Origin: Planctomycetota bacterium
GTDB taxonomy: Bacteria; Planctomycetota; Planctomycetia; Pirellulales; Pirellulaceae
Assembly (NCBI GenBank): GCA_016872725.1
Contig: VGZC01000035.1
Coordinates: 1-63,650, forward strand
Direction of reading: 5' to 3'
DNA: 63,650 bases
Shown: positions 8,408 through 23,400 of the stretch, piece after piece
How positions within the stretch are numbered: the stretch's first letter is position 1
How the letters are laid out: every line of letters starts with the position of its first letter
Position numbers and translations under genes: made by a program
The notes under the pieces: model-generated
Told to the model about the DNA's origin: nothing
Databases searched by the model: none
What the model saw: the letters and a program-made list of their open reading frames with translations, nothing else

Positions 8408-11400
8408 GGCCGCGATCTTCCCCGTCGAGGACCCCGAATCCCATGCTGCTCGAAATCGAAGAACTCACAAAACACTATCCCGAGCCTGGCGGACGCCGAC
8501 TGCCGATCCTCGACGTGCCCCGGTTCGCGCTGAACGAGGGGGAACGCATGGCCTTGATCGGCCGGAGCGGGTGTGGAAAGACGACCCTGCTCCACATCAT
8601 CGCCGGCTTGCGGTCGCCGAGCGGTGGCCGAGTCGCCTTGGACGGCATCGACTTGACTCGACTGTCGGAGCAGGGCCGCGACCGGATCCGCGCGGCGAAG
8701 ATCGGCTATGTATTCCAGACCTTCAATCTGCTCCCGGCGTTCACGGCCCTTGAAAACGTCCTGCTCGGCATGACGTTCGCGCGCGGCCGGCTGAACCCGC
8801 GCCGCGCGCGGGCCCTGCTCGAACGGGTCGGCCTTTCCGATCGGGCCCACCACAAGCCGCGAGCCCTCTCGGTGGGCGAACAGCAGCGGGTGGCCGTCGC
8901 CCGCGCGCTCGCCAACCAACCCCGGCTGCTGCTCGCCGACGAGCCGACGGCGAACGTGGATCCCGCGAATCAGGACCGGATCCTCGACTTGATCCATGAG
9001 ACGTGCGCCGAGGAATCGATCGCGCTGATCATGGTGACGCACGCGATGGACGTCGCGCGGCGGTTCGAGCGGATCGAGCGGCTCGAGGAAATCAACCGGA
9101 TTGCGAAAGGACCGGCCGCGTCATGAACATCTGGAAGATCGCGTGGCGAAGCGTCCGCCAACGCCGCCTCCCGTCGCTGCTCACCGCGTTCTCGATGGCG
9201 CTCGGCGTCACGCTCGTCGTGGCCGTCGTGACGATCCATGGCGTCGTGACGGCCCAATTCCGCAACAACGCGACGCTCGGCTACAACATGATTGTCGGCG
9301 CGAAGGGCGGCAATCTCCAGCTCACCTTGAACTCCGTCTACTATCTCAGCAAACCGGTCGAGAACATCTCCTATCCGTTCTACCTGGAGTTCTTCGACCA
9401 AGAGACTCGCGACGAACGGATCCGCGAATCGTACGCCTACCAGGCGCACGAGGCGGCGTGGAGGGCGGCCGAACTGGCTTCGGCGTGCGCGATCGGCCCG
9501 ATCGGTCCCTGGCACCGAGCCTCGCTTGACGCCCTGAAAGGCCACGCCCTTCGCCCGTGCGACATGGGCCGCGACGGGCGATTCGCGAATTACGTCGCGT
9601 TCGTCATCCCGCTGTGCATGGGAGACTATTTTGGACCGTTCCGGGTTGTCGGCACGACGCCGGACATGTTCGACGTATTGCCGGAATACGGCCGTCCGGT
9701 CGTGTTCGAGGAAGGCCGCAATTTCCGCGAATGGACGCCCGAGAACGGGTATTTCGAGGCGGTCGTCGGAGCGACCGTCGCGCGGGAACGGAAGGTGCGC
9801 GTCGGGGATGACGTGAATCCGGCACACGGCGATCCCGAAGGCCACTCGCACGAAAACGCGTTCCGCGTCGTGGGCGTGCTCAAACCCACGGGGACGCCGA
9901 ACGATCGAGCCGTCTTCGTGAACATGGAGGGGTTCCTCCTCATGGCCGACCACGCGAAACCGGTCGCCGACGCGGGCGACGAGGACGGTACGGACGCGGG
10001 CGCGCCGAGCGGGTCGGGGGGATCGGGGGCCGGGACCGATTCCCGGTCGGCGGAGGCACGCCCCGAGTCGCCCGACGCGCGGCTCGCCCTGCGCCCGCTT
10101 CCCCTCGAACAGCGCGAAGTGACCGCCGTTCTTGTGCGGACCGTGAACCCGTTCGTCGCCGCCGGCCTGCAGAATGTCATCAACGAGGGGGACAAGGCGA
10201 TGGTCGTCCAGCCGATCGCCGAGATCTACAACCTGCTCGACCTGATCGTGACGCCCGTCCAGCGCCTGCTGCTCCTGTTGACCGTCATGATCATCTGCGT
10301 TTCGGGCGTGAGCATCCTTGTCAGCATCTATAACTCGATGTCCGAACGCCGCCATGAAATCGCCGTCATGCGCGCGCTCGGCGCGAGCCGCGTGACGGTG
10401 ATGTTGATCATCCTGTCCGAGTCGTGCATTCTCTCGCTCGGCGGCGGCGCGATGGGCTGGCTCATCGGTCACGGACTCAACTGGACGGCGAGTTCGGTGA
10501 TCGAGGAGCGGACGGGTGTGGCGATCGGGTTTTGGAGTTTGGCTCCTCCGGTCAATCCGTACGAGTTCATCGGATTGGAGCCCCGGCACGAGATCCTGGT
10601 CTGGCCGGAACTCCTGTTGATCCCGCTGCTCGTGGTCCTCGCGATCGGCGTGGGAATCCTCCCCGCCGTCGCGGCCTATCGAGCGGATGTGGCGGAATCG
10701 CTTGGAAAGTGAAATTTTTCGGGCATAATACGGCGAGGTGGGGCGGCTGTCCCCTAACGCCGAAGGAGGATCACGACATGTCGCGACGACTGATTTGGAT
10801 CGCCGTCCTGATTGCGCCGGCCATCCCGCTGACGGGTTTCGCCGAGTCGGCCGCGCGTGAGGCGGCCGCCTGTCCGTTCTGCAGCGCGGTGGCGCAGACG
10901 TTCACCGAGGAAATCGACGCGATGGAGGTGGCCGTCGTCGCGAAGCTGGTCGAAGCGCCGCCCGCGAACGACGCGGCGCTGACCAAGTCGGACGAATTGC
11001 CGAAGGCGACGTTCGACGTTCAGGACGTTTTGAAAGGCGAGACCCATTTGAAGGGCGTCACTCAGGTCCAGGCGATCTACTTCGGCGGCGCGAAGCCCGG
11101 CTCGCTCTTCATGCTGACCGCCGTCGATCCGCCGAATCTGGTCTGGTCCACGCCGCTCACGCTCACCCCCCGCGCCCGCGACTATTTGCTCCATGTCGCG
11201 AAGATGCCCCGCGACTACGCGAAGTCGCCCGAGTCGTACGCGACCCGGCTCGAGTTCTTCATCCGGCATCTGGAGGATCAGGACGAGCTGCTCGCGCGCG
11301 ACTCGTACGACGAATTCGCCCGGGCTCCCTACGATGCGGTCAAACGTCTGAACGACAAGATGGACCGCGCCCAACTGGTCGGATGGATCCGCAACCCGGA

Positions 11401-14400
11401 TGTGCCCGCGAGCCGCCGGAGGCTCTACCTCACGATGCTCGGCGTTTGCGGAGGCAAGGACGAACTCCCCCTGATCGAGGAGATGCTCGCGTCGACCGAC
11501 CGCAAACAAAAAGCGGGACTCGACGCGCTCATCGGATGTTATCTCACGCTGAAGGGCGCCGACGGAATGAAGCTCGTTGAGGACCTCTTCCTTCGCAACG
11601 AGGAGGCGGAATACGCCGACACCTACGCCGCGATCATGGCCTTGCGATTCCATGGGACGGATGGCGGAGTCATCGCGAAGGAACGCGTGCTCGAAGGCTT
11701 CCGGATCATGCTCGAACGCCCGAAACTCGCCGATCTGGTCATCCCCGACTTGGCCCGATGGGAGGACTGGCAATCGATGCCGCGACTCGTCAAGCTCTTC
11801 AAGGACGCGGACGAAAAGACAAGCTGGGTGCGGGTGCCCGTCATCAATTACCTGCGCGCATGCCCTCTGCCCGAGGCCCAGGACCGTCTGAAGGAACTTG
11901 AAGAGATCGACCCCGTCGCGTTCCGCCGCGCCACGACGTTCTTCCCGATCGGCGTGCCCGATTCGCCCGACGCCAAGCCCGGTTCGCCCAAGCCCGACGC
12001 GGACAGCTCCGACGCGCCCAAGCCCGACGCGCCCAAGCCCGAGGCGGACAAGAACCCCGAGGCGGACAAGAACCCCGAGGCGGACAAGGCGGGTTCCGCC
12101 AAGCCGGGTGCGGTCAAGGGCAAAGCCGACTCGGGGAAATAGCCGCGCGCGGTCCGCCCGGATCGGCGCGAAGCGCCGGCATGACGCGACTGGTTTTCAT
12201 CGGTACGCTTTGGTATCTTCTCGTCGAAGGTCGGTCGCCGTCCGCGCCGGGCCGGTTGTCGGCCCGAGCGGTCTATGGGCTTTTTCGTTCGGTGGACCCA
12301 AATCATGTCAACGATGTTCGAGGTCATCCCCGAGAAGTGCACGAGCTGCATGCAGTGCGAACTCGCCTGTTCCTGGGTGCAGACCGGCACATTCCGTCCG
12401 TCCCGCAGTCTGATCCGCGTTCACGTGTTTGATGAGGAGGCGAGTTACGCGCCGTACGCGTGCACGCAATGCGACGAGGCGTGGTGCATGACGGCATGCC
12501 CCGTGAACGCGATCACAATCGACGCGAGGACCGGAGCGAAGATCGTCGTCGAACGGCTCTGCATCGGATGCCATCTCTGCACGATCGCCTGCCCATTCGG
12601 AACCATCTTCACGACGCCCGAAACGGGAACGGCCGCGAAGTGCAACCTGTGCGGCGGCGCTCCGGCGTGCGTTGTGACTTGCCCGACGGCGGCGCTCGTT
12701 TCGATAGAGCAGCCGAGCCGCGGCGGCTGGTTCGAACCCTGGTCGGATCTCGTTCAGCGTCGATTCGCCGACGCGCATTCCAACTGAGGAGCCGGACGAT
12801 GGCGGGATGGACCGGAAAACTGCTTCGCGTGAATCTGACGACCGGGAAATGCGCTTCCGAGCCGATCCCCGACGCATGGCTGCGGGAGTATGTCGGCGGC
12901 CGAGGACTCGCCGCGCGCTATCTCTTCGAGGAACTCGATCCCACGGTCGATCCGCTTTCGCCCGAGAACAAACTGATCTTCGCGACGGGACCGCTCACCG
13001 GGACATCGGTTCCGTCGAGCGCGCGGTACATGGTCGTCACGAAGGGCGCGTTGACCAATGCGATCACGACGTCGAACTCGGGCGGCGCGTGGGGGCCCGA
13101 GCTGCGATTCGCCGGCTACGACCTCGTCCTGATCGAAGGCCGCGCTCCCAAGCCCTCCTATCTCTTCGTTTACGACGATCACGCCGAAGTGCGGGACGCG
13201 ACACGGTATTGGGGCTGCGGCGTGTTCGAGACCGAGGACGGCCTGCGGCGCGAGACCGGTTTGCCGAATCTGCGGATCGCCGGCATCGGACCGGCGGGCG
13301 AGAATCTCGTCCGGTTCGCCTGCATCATGAACGACAAGCACCGGGCGGCCGGGCGCAGCGGCGTCGGCGCCGTCATGGGCTCCAAGAACCTCAAGGCGAT
13401 CGCCGTACGCGGCACGCAGGGCATTCCGATCGCGGACCCCGAGTCGTTCCTCCGCGCCGTGTGGCAATTGCGGCGGCAGATGAACGAGAATCCGTCGTGC
13501 CACGCATTCGGCGAGCTCGGCACGGCCGCGACGATCGACATGACCCAGGCGTGGGGCGGACTGCCGACCCGCAACTTCCAACAAGGCCAATTCGAACACT
13601 ACGCGAACCTGAACGGCAATTCGATCCGCGACACGCGCATGTACCGGAACAAGGCCTGTTTCGGATGCACGATCGCCTGCGGACGCGTGACCTATCTCGG
13701 CGACGCCTGGAACAAATTCCTCGTGAACACGCACCCCCGCAACTGGCGCGTCGCGGGCGAAGGCCCCGAATACGAAAACGCCTGGGCGCTCGGCGCCGAT
13801 ACGGGCGTCGGCGATCTCGACGCCGTCCTCAAGGCGAATTGGCTCTGCAATGATCTCGGCATGGACCCGATCTCCATGGGGTCGACGCTCGCCGCCGCCA
13901 TGGAACTCTACGAAAAGGGCGTTCTCGCCGACGATCAGGTCGAATTGCCTCTGCGGTTCGGTTCGGGCGACGCGCTCGTGCGGATGGTCGAGGCGACCGC
14001 GTATCGCGAAGGATTCGGTCACGAACTGGCCGAAGGCGCGAAACGCATGGGCGAGAAGTTCGGGCACCCCGAGGTGTTCATGGGTGTCAAGGGGCAGGAG
14101 TTCCCGGCGTACGACCCACGCGGTTTCCAGGGAATGGGCGTCGCCTATGCGACGTGCAATCGAGGCGCCTGCCATCTGCGAGCCTGGACGCCCGGCGCCG
14201 AAACCAGCGGTGTCTTTCCGCCGCATACCACCGAAGGCAAGGCGCCGTGGGTGATCAACGAGCAGAACCGGTCGACCGCGCATGACAACACGGGCATCTG
14301 CCTGTTCGTCGCGTTCGCGGGAGGTCCGATCGAGTCGCTCGTTCCCTGCACGGCGGCGGCGACCGGCGTCCCGTTCACGATCGAGGATTTCGTGAAGATC

Positions 14401-17400
14401 GGCGAGCGGACGTGGAATCTCGAACGGCTCTGGAATCTCAACGCGGGCCTTTCGCGGGCCGACGACAATCTTCCCAAGCGATTGCTCGAGGAACCCCACA
14501 CGTCGGGGCCGTCGAAGGGCGTCGTCGTCCGACTCGAACCGATGCTCAATGACTACTACGCGAGCCGGGGCTGGAGTTCCGACGAGGGACGGCCCTCGCC
14601 CGAGAAGCTTGCCGAATTGGGGCTTGCGAACCTCTAGGAACCAATCGTCGCACGGTGGTTCGCGGCCATCGATTCGCGCCGCACGCCGCCGGGAAGGCGT
14701 TGGGAGGAAACCGAGATGCCGACGCATGTGATCATTGGTGGCGGTCCGGCCGCGACGAACGCCGTCGAGACGATCCGCCGGTTGGATCAGGGCGCGTCGC
14801 GGATCACGCTGATATCCGACGAGCCCGCGCATTCACGCATGGCCATGCCCTATTGGCTCGCCAACAAGATCGAGCGGGACGCGACGCTCACCGGCGACGC
14901 CGCTTCGTTCCAGGCCCTTGGAGTCGAAACGCGGTTCGGACGCCGCGTCGCGGCGATCGACGCCGCCGGAAAATCCGTGACGCTCGACGACGGAAACCGC
15001 ATCGCCTTCGATCAACTGCTGATCGCAACCGGATCCTCGCCGATCATTCCCTCGATCCCCGGCGCCGACCTGCCGGGCGTGCAGCCGATGTGGACCCTCG
15101 ATCACGCGCGGCGGGCCATCGATCTCCTCGCGAAGATCCAAGAACCCCGCGTGGTCCTGATCGGAGCCGGGTTCATCGGATTCATCATCCTGAATGCCTT
15201 GCGAAAACGCGGATGCCGATTGACGGTGATCGAGCGTGAATCGCATATCCTCCCCCGCATGCTCGATGACCGAGCCGCGCGGCTCGCGACGAGCTGGGTG
15301 ACGAGCGAGGGCGTGACGGTGCGGACGGGGGAATCGGTGAGCGGGATCCAGGCCGAGCCGGACGGAACGAAGCAGGTGGTTCTCGCGAGCGGCGCGTCGT
15401 GCCCCGCCGATCTGGTCGTGCTGGCTGTCGGCGTTCGAGCCAACTTCGATCTGGCGAAGGAAGCCGGGATCGCGACCGATCAGGGGATCCTCGTCGACGA
15501 TCACTTGCGCACGGGCGCCGCGGGAATCCATGCCGCCGGCGACGCGGCGCAGGGGCCCGTGCTCTTTTCGAGCGAGCGGCGGGTGCATGCGATCCATCCG
15601 ACGGCCGTCGATCATGGACGTGTCGCCGGCGCGAACATGGCCGGGCAAGATGTTCGTTACCCCGGAAGCCTCGCGATGAACGTCGTCGATCTCCATGGCC
15701 TGCAGATGATGAGCTTCGGTGAATGGAACGACGCGGCGGCCGAGACGATGGTCATCGATAACGCGGCGGGACACGTCTATCGAAAACTGCTGTGGACCGG
15801 CGATCGAATCACCGGCGCGATCCTCGTCGGTAAGGCCGCCGACCTGGGTATGCTCAATGATGTCGGCATGATCAAAGGCATTATGCAGACGCAGGCGGAA
15901 CTCGGACCCTGGAAAGGATACCTGTCGGAGAATCCGTTCGACATCCGGCGCGCCTTCATCGGCGCGGGTGTTCCCCAGCGTCTTGTCCAGACAACGTTGT
16001 TGGGCTCGCCCAGCCGACCGCGCGCGTACCGGCCCGCCGGCGCCGAGCCCGCGAGCGCTGTCGGGCCGGCCCACGCCGTCTATGTCGGAACGCGCCCCTC
16101 GTAACCGGCGGCCTCGCGATGCGGATTCACGTTCAGCTCGTCGGCATCCTCAAGGCGAAGGCGCCGGCGGACGGCCCATTGGCCATGGATGACGGCGCCA
16201 CCATCGACGACGCGCTCGAAGCGCTGGGAATCGGTGGGGCGAGCGTGCACGTTTGCTCGGTCAACGGCGCCTTTACCCACGATCGGAGAACCGTGCTGCG
16301 CGACGGAGACGCTTTGACCGTCCTGCCTCCTGTCGCCGGCGGTTGACCGCGATGGGCTGTGTGGCGGCCGGCACGGCGCGAAACAGGTCCGGCGATCCGG
16401 TACGCGGCGATCCGATCGGCACGAAGTGGATGATCATGCGAACGAGCCTTTGCCGCGGTTACGGTCTCCTGTTGATTCTCACGGGTTGGCGTGCGATGGC
16501 CGAGGAACCCGCGGATCTGATTGTGGTTGGAGGTCGGATCGCGACGATGGACTCGGAGAAACCCGAGGCGTCGGCGGTCGCGATCCGCGCGGGCCGCATT
16601 GTGCGGGTCGGCACGGACGACGAGGTCCTTCACGCCGCGGGTCCGGCGACACGGCGCATCGATCTGAAGGGGCGTCGCGCTGTTCCGGGCTTCATCGAGG
16701 GCCACGGACACTTCTTGAGCTTCGGCGAATCGCGGATGATGCTCGATCTCTCGACCGCGCGGACCTGGAGGGAAATCGAGGGCGCGGTCGAGCGGGCGGC
16801 GCGCGGCGCGGCGCCCGGCCAATGGATCGTTGGACGAGGCTGGCATCAGGGAAAGTGGATCGAGGCGCCGGCCGAGCATACCGACGGATATCCGGTCCAT
16901 ACGCGGTTGAGCGGGCTCACGCCGAAAAACCCCGTGCTGTTGACCCACGGGACAGGACATATGGTCTTCGCGAACGCGCGGGCGATGGAACTCGCCGGCG
17001 TTTCGACGGACTCGGTGAATCCCGCCGGCGGCGAGATCCTGCGAACGGCCGACGGGGAACCGACGGGCGTCTTCCGCGAGAATGCCATGGGGCCGATCCA
17101 TCGCGCGCATGAGAGGGCCTTGCGGGGGCGATCGGATGCGGAACGCGAGACCGACACGATCCGGGCGATGGAACTCGCGCAGGAGGCATGTTTCGAACAG
17201 GGTGTCACCAGTTTTCAGGACGCGGGGTCGTCATTCGCCGAAATCGACGCGATGCGCCGCATGATCGACGGCGATCGATTGCGAATCCGACTCTGGGTGA
17301 TGCTCAATGAAGGAAACGACGCGCTCGCCGCCCGCCTTGGCGGCTGCCGATGCGTTGGATACGGCGGCGAGCGACTGACCGTCCGAGCGATCAAGCGTAT

Positions 17401-20400
17401 GAGCGACGGCGCGTTGGGGACGCACGGAGCATGGCTCCTGGAACCGTACGACGACATGCCGTCGAGCGTCGGGAACATCGTGACGCCGATCGAGACGATC
17501 GAACGCACGGCGGCCATCGCGATCGAACACGAATGTCAATTGTGCGTGCACGCGATCGGAGACCGTGCGAACCGCGAGGTGCTCGATCTCTTCGAGCGGG
17601 CCGCGTCCCGATCCGGTTCGGGACCTCCGCCGCGCTGGCGCGTCGAACATGCGCAGCACGTCCATCCCGACGATATCCCCCGCTTCGCCAAGCTCGGCGT
17701 CATCGCCTCGATGCAGGCCGTTCACGCGACATCGGATGGACCTTTCGTCGTGCGGCGGCTCGGCATGCGGCGCGCCCGGGAGGGCGCCTACGCCTGGCGC
17801 GCGTTGCTCGACGCCGGAGCGGTCATCGTCAACGGAACGGATGTGCCCGTCGAGCGGGTCGATCCGCTCGCGTCGTTCGCGGCGAGCGTCACGAGGCGGA
17901 TGGCGAATGGCGAGGCGTTCTTTCCCGAACAGGCCATGACGCGTGGTCAGGCGTTGCGCTCGTACACGCTGGATGCGGCCTACGCGGCGTTCGAGGAGTC
18001 GATCAAAGGCTCGATTGCGCCGGGAAAACTCGCCGATCTTGTCATCCTCTCGCAAGACATCCTGACGATTCCCGACGACGCGTTGCCGGCGGTTCGCGTG
18101 GATTGCACGATCGTCGGCGGGCGAGTGGTATTCGAACGCGCGGAATCGGGACCGGCAAGGGACGGCCGCGCGGACCCGTGATCATCGCGCGGACCTCCGC
18201 GATCCCGACCGCGCTGAAAGCCGATGGTCTTCCATGGAGTTGACTCGCGACGACCTGGCGCAGCGCTATTTCGAGCAGCTTCCGTTCGCGCCGTACCCCG
18301 TCCAGGAGGAAGCCCTGCTGGCGTGGTTCACGTCCGCGCAGGGCGTTCTCGTCTGCGCTCCGACCGGAATGGGTAAGACACTGATCGCCGAGGCGGCCGT
18401 ATTCGAGTCGCTCCACACGCGCGAACAGCTCTACTACACAACGCCCCTCATCGCGCTGACGGAACAGAAATTCGACGAACTCCGCGCGTCGGCGCGAAAG
18501 TGGGGTTTCGCCGAGGACGACATCGGGCTCGTCACCGGCAACCGTAAGGTGAATCCCCTCGCGCCGGTACTCGTCGTGGTCGCCGAGATCCTGCTCAACC
18601 GACTCCTCCACCCCTCGGCGTTCGAATTCGGCGACGCGGCGGCCGTCGTGATGGATGAATTCCATAACTTCAACGATCCCGAACGGGGCATCGTCTGGGA
18701 ATTCACGCTGGGCCTCCTTCCGACCGAGGTGCGCCTTCTCCTGCTTTCGGCCACCGTCGGCAATGCGCGCGAGTTCGTGTATTGGCTGCGTCATCGGCAC
18801 GGGCGGCGGTTGGAACTGGTGGAGAGCACCGAACGCAAAGTGCCGTTGACCTATCAATGGGTCGACGACCTCCTGCTCGATGAACAACTCGAACGGATGG
18901 CCGTCGGAGACGAGTCGTCGCAGCTCGTGCCCGCGCTCGTCTTCTGCTTCAATCGCGAGGAGTGCTGGAGCGTCGCCGAGCTGTTGAAGGGCAAGCGGCT
19001 GGTGAGCGAGGAGCGGCAAGGGCGGCTTTCGGACGAGCTCAAGCGATACGATCTGTCGACCGGCGCCGGTCCCAAGTTGAAGCAGATCCTTCAGCGGGGA
19101 GTCGGCGTGCATCACGCGGGACTGCTTCCGAAGTACCGCCGGATCGTCGAGGATCTTTTCGCGAAGAAGCTGCTCTCGGTGGCGGTCTGCACCGAGACGC
19201 TCTCCGCCGGAATCAACCTGCCCGCGCGGAGCGTGGTGCTGCCGAGCCTGCTCAAGGGCGCGCCGGGAGACAAGAAGGTTTTGGATCCGAGCAGCGCGCA
19301 TCAGATGTTCGGACGAGCCGGCCGCCCTCAGTTCGACTCGCGCGGTTTCGTCTTCGCGCTCGCGCACGAGGACGACGTGAAGTTGCTTCGGTGGAAAGCC
19401 AAGTACGACCGGATTCCGGAGGACACCCGGGATCCCGGCCTGCTCCGCGCGAAGAAGGCGATGAAGAAGAAGATGCCGAAACGCCGCTCCACCGAGCAAT
19501 ACTGGGAGGCGTCGCATTTCGAGCGCCTTCGGACCGCGCCGCCGCGCAAGCTCGCGAGCCGCGGCGCGATCCCCTGGCGGTTGCTCGCCCATATGCTCGA
19601 CGCCGATCCCGATATCGAGCGGGTCCGCGCGTTGGCGGGAAAACGGCTCCTCGAACCGAAAGCCCTCGACGCCGGCCGGAAACAACTCGACCGAATGCTG
19701 CTCACCCTGCACCGCGGCGCGTATGTCGAATTGGAACCGGCGCCGCCGAAACGGTTGGAAGGCGAGCTTCCCGATCCGGCCGCCGCGCCGTATCGCCCCG
19801 CGTTCGCGAAACCCACCGAACGGCTGCCCCTCCTCTTGTTGCTCCGCGGCGTCAATCCGCTCTTTGGGATCTTCCTCGCGAATCAGCTCGGTATCGCCGA
19901 CCGAACCGAACGGTTGCTCGCTTGGGAAAGCGTGCTCGAATTCCCCGGGTCGGTCGCGAGGCAACTCCGGGTGCCTCCGCGCGACGAGCTTCCGCCCGGC
20001 CCGCTCGCCATGACACGCATCGATCCGCTCCTGCTCCAACTCGGGCTCGCGACCGCGGCGGAGCTCGGCGCGACCGAAGAGGAGGACGAGGAGGCGAGTG
20101 GCGAACGGCGAGGTCGCCCGGGAGGCGGTTTGTTCGCGGAGGAACGGCCCCGAGTCCTGACGCTCGCCGACAAACTCCTCTTGCTCTTCCAATACGACTT
20201 CTCCGACGTGACGGATGTCGTCGTTCGACCCGTTTGGGCGGCCGGCCATCTGCTCGAATACGGAGCCAACTTCGAGAAATTCGTCACGAGCCGCGGATTC
20301 CAGAAACAGGAGGGAATCCTCTTCCGACACATACTCCGACTCATGCTCCTGGTCTCGGAATTCAAGCAGGTGCCGCCACCCGATCTGCCGGCGGAGACCT

Positions 20401-23400
20401 GGCGCGGGGAACTGGACGCGATCGTCGCCGAACTCGCGGAATGCTGCCGCCGCGTCGATCCGCTGAGCACCGACAAGGCGCTCGAGGAAGCCGACGCGGC
20501 GAAGGACGAATAGGCGTCGCTCCCGCGGCAATTCGCGGTCGGCGAGGTCGCAAATCCGCGTCGGCTCGGGTATGATCCTCGCGAAACACCACACCATGCG
20601 GGAGACATCGTAGCCATGCTTGATCTCCACCGTCAGATCGAGGAATCCGTCGCCTCTATTCGCGAGCAGTGGAACGGCGCGCCGCGCGCGGCGATCATTC
20701 TCGGTACCGGTTTGGGCGGGTTGGCGAACGAGATCGAGGCGGAAGCGGCGATCGACTACGAACAGATCCCGCACTTCCCCAGAAGCACGGCGATCAGCCA
20801 TCGAGGACGTCTGCTGTGCGGAAAGCTGCGGGGTGTGCCAATCGTCGCCATGGAAGGCCGGTTTCACAGGTACGAGGGATACCCGCTCAAACGGATCACG
20901 CTGCCCGTTCGCGTCTTCAAGGCGCTCGGCGCCGAACTGCTCATCGTTTCGAACGCCTGCGGGGGGATGAACCCCTATTTTCGAGCCGGTGATCTGATGG
21001 TGATCGAGGACCACATCAACCTGTTGGGAGACAACCCTCTCATCGGAATCAATGACGATCGGCTTGGCCCGCGATTCCCCGACATGTGCGAGCCGTATGA
21101 CCGAACGCTGATCGAACGCGCGCTGGCGATCGCGAGGCGGCACGACTTCGTATGCCACCAGGGCGTATTCGTCGCGGTCTCCGGACCGAACCTGGAGACG
21201 CGCGCCGAATACCGATTCCTGCGCATGATCGGCGCGGATGTCGTCGGCATGTCGACCGTTCCCGAGGTGATCGTCGCCGTGCATTGCGGCATGAAGGTCC
21301 TGGGCATTTCGATCGTGACCGACATGTGCTTGCCCGACGCGCTCGAACCGGCCGATGTACCCAAGATCATCGCGACTGCGAACGAGGCCGAACCCAGACT
21401 CCGCGTTCTCGTGAATGGGATACTGGCGGGCGGATGGTGAGCGGGCCGGGAGAATCACCGGTTGGCCGCGGGAATGGAAGGCGGGGCGGTGAGCCGATGG
21501 ATGCCGACACCGACGACGTCGCGCGGGCCGTCGATGTGATTCGGGGGAGTGGAACGGCCGTCCCGAGGTTCGGAGTCATCCTGGGTTCCGGGCTTGCCGA
21601 TGTCGTGGGTTCCTGGTCCGACCGCCGCGTGATCGACTATGCGCGGATACCGGGATTCGCGCGCACCACCGCGCTGGGCCACGCCGGTCGACTTGTTCGC
21701 GGGCATGTCCGCGGGCTGCCGGCCGTCGCCTTGCAGGGGAGATGCCACTTGTACGAGGGCCATACGGCGGCGGCGCTGGCCTTTCCCGTACGCGTGCTGC
21801 GGGCGCTCGGCGTCGAGTTCCTGATCGTGACGAACGCGGCCGGTGGCCTCGACCCCTCGTTCCGTTCCGGCGATGTGATGATCCTCCGCGACCATGTGCG
21901 GTACCAGCGCCTCGACGGATTCGGGATCGGTGAACCCGGCGGCCCGCGACGCGACGGGCCCGTCTACGATGAACGGCTCATCGCGGCGGCGCTCGCGGCG
22001 GCGCGGGTCGAGCACGTGTCCGTTCGCCAGGGCGTCTACGTCGGCGTCACGGGACCCAACTACGAAACGCGGGCCGAATATCGGATGTTTCGACGGATCG
22101 GCGGGGCGGCCGTGGGCATGAGTACGATCGTCGAGGCGCTGGCCGCGTCGAGCCTGGGCATGCGCGTGCTTGGACTTTCCATCATCGCGAATGTCGCCAG
22201 GCCCGATGCGCCCGAGGAAGTCCGCCACGAGGACGTCCTCCGCGCCGTTTCGGGCGCGGCGGACGGCGTGCGGCGCATCGTCGATCGATTGATCCGGGAA
22301 TTCGCCGGGGACGGCGCGATCGGCGATACGCCGCGGGGGACATAGGAATCGGCCGCGCCCGTCGCGGCGCGCGGCGCCGAGTCCCTACATCACGCCGACC
22401 GCCGACTCGAGCGCCGCAAGGCGATCCTCGACCCGGCTGATCGCGTCGCGCAGCGCGGCGATTTCAAACCGCAACGCGTCGAGCGTCGACGCATCGGACC
22501 GATGTTCAACGGTCGATTCGGGCGCGCCGTCGGGTCCGGGTCGAGCGGCGCCTCCCTCGTATTGCGCGACGAGCTCATCGCGCTCGCGGTCCTTGTAGAG
22601 CGCATGGGACACGACTTGCCCTCGTCCCTCGGGAGTCAGAGTCAGGATGAGGTGCTTCGCGAGGAGCGACGTCAGGATGGGCCGGAGTGCCGCGAGGTCC
22701 GCGATCGGTTCCATGCGGGCGGCCCGGCCCCGCAGTTCGCCGACCGTCTGTTCGCCCCGTAACAGCAGCTCGCCCATGACCGCGAGCTCCACCTTGTCCA
22801 CACCAAGCCACTCGTACATGCAGTGCTTGTACCGGGGAGTTCGGCCCCCGCCTTGGAGTTCGACGACGGCTCCGATCCCCCGCAGCTCCGTCAGAATGTC
22901 CTCGATGTCCTCGGCCGAGTAGTTGGTGAGCGGAGCTCGATTGGTCTTCTGGTTGCAGGCGGTCACGATGGCGTTCACCGTCATCGGATAGGCATCGGCG
23001 GTGGTCTTGGCTTTTTCGATGAGCACGCCGACGACGCGCCTCTGCCGCGATGACATCGCTCTCCATTTCACCAGTGCCTGAACGGATTCGGGAGTCGGAA
23101 TTGCGTCGTCCATGCCGAGTTCCTTCTTCGAGAGGCGTGAATCGCCGAGAGCCGCATCGCGGCGGGATGACGAACGATCCAAAATGAGCCATGCGACGCC
23201 CGCGGCCGGTATCCCGAACGGGTCGTTCGCACGAGCGTCATTGTGTCAGAATCCGGCGAGAAGGGAAGTTGCCGGGCATGTGGCGCCGCGACGGTGGGGC
23301 CGCGACGGTGGGAAATGGGTCCGACAACGTGGAGCGCCGGACGTCAGACGGCCGTGGAGGAAGCCGTATTGGGATAGGACACCGTCGCCGATTCGCGGAT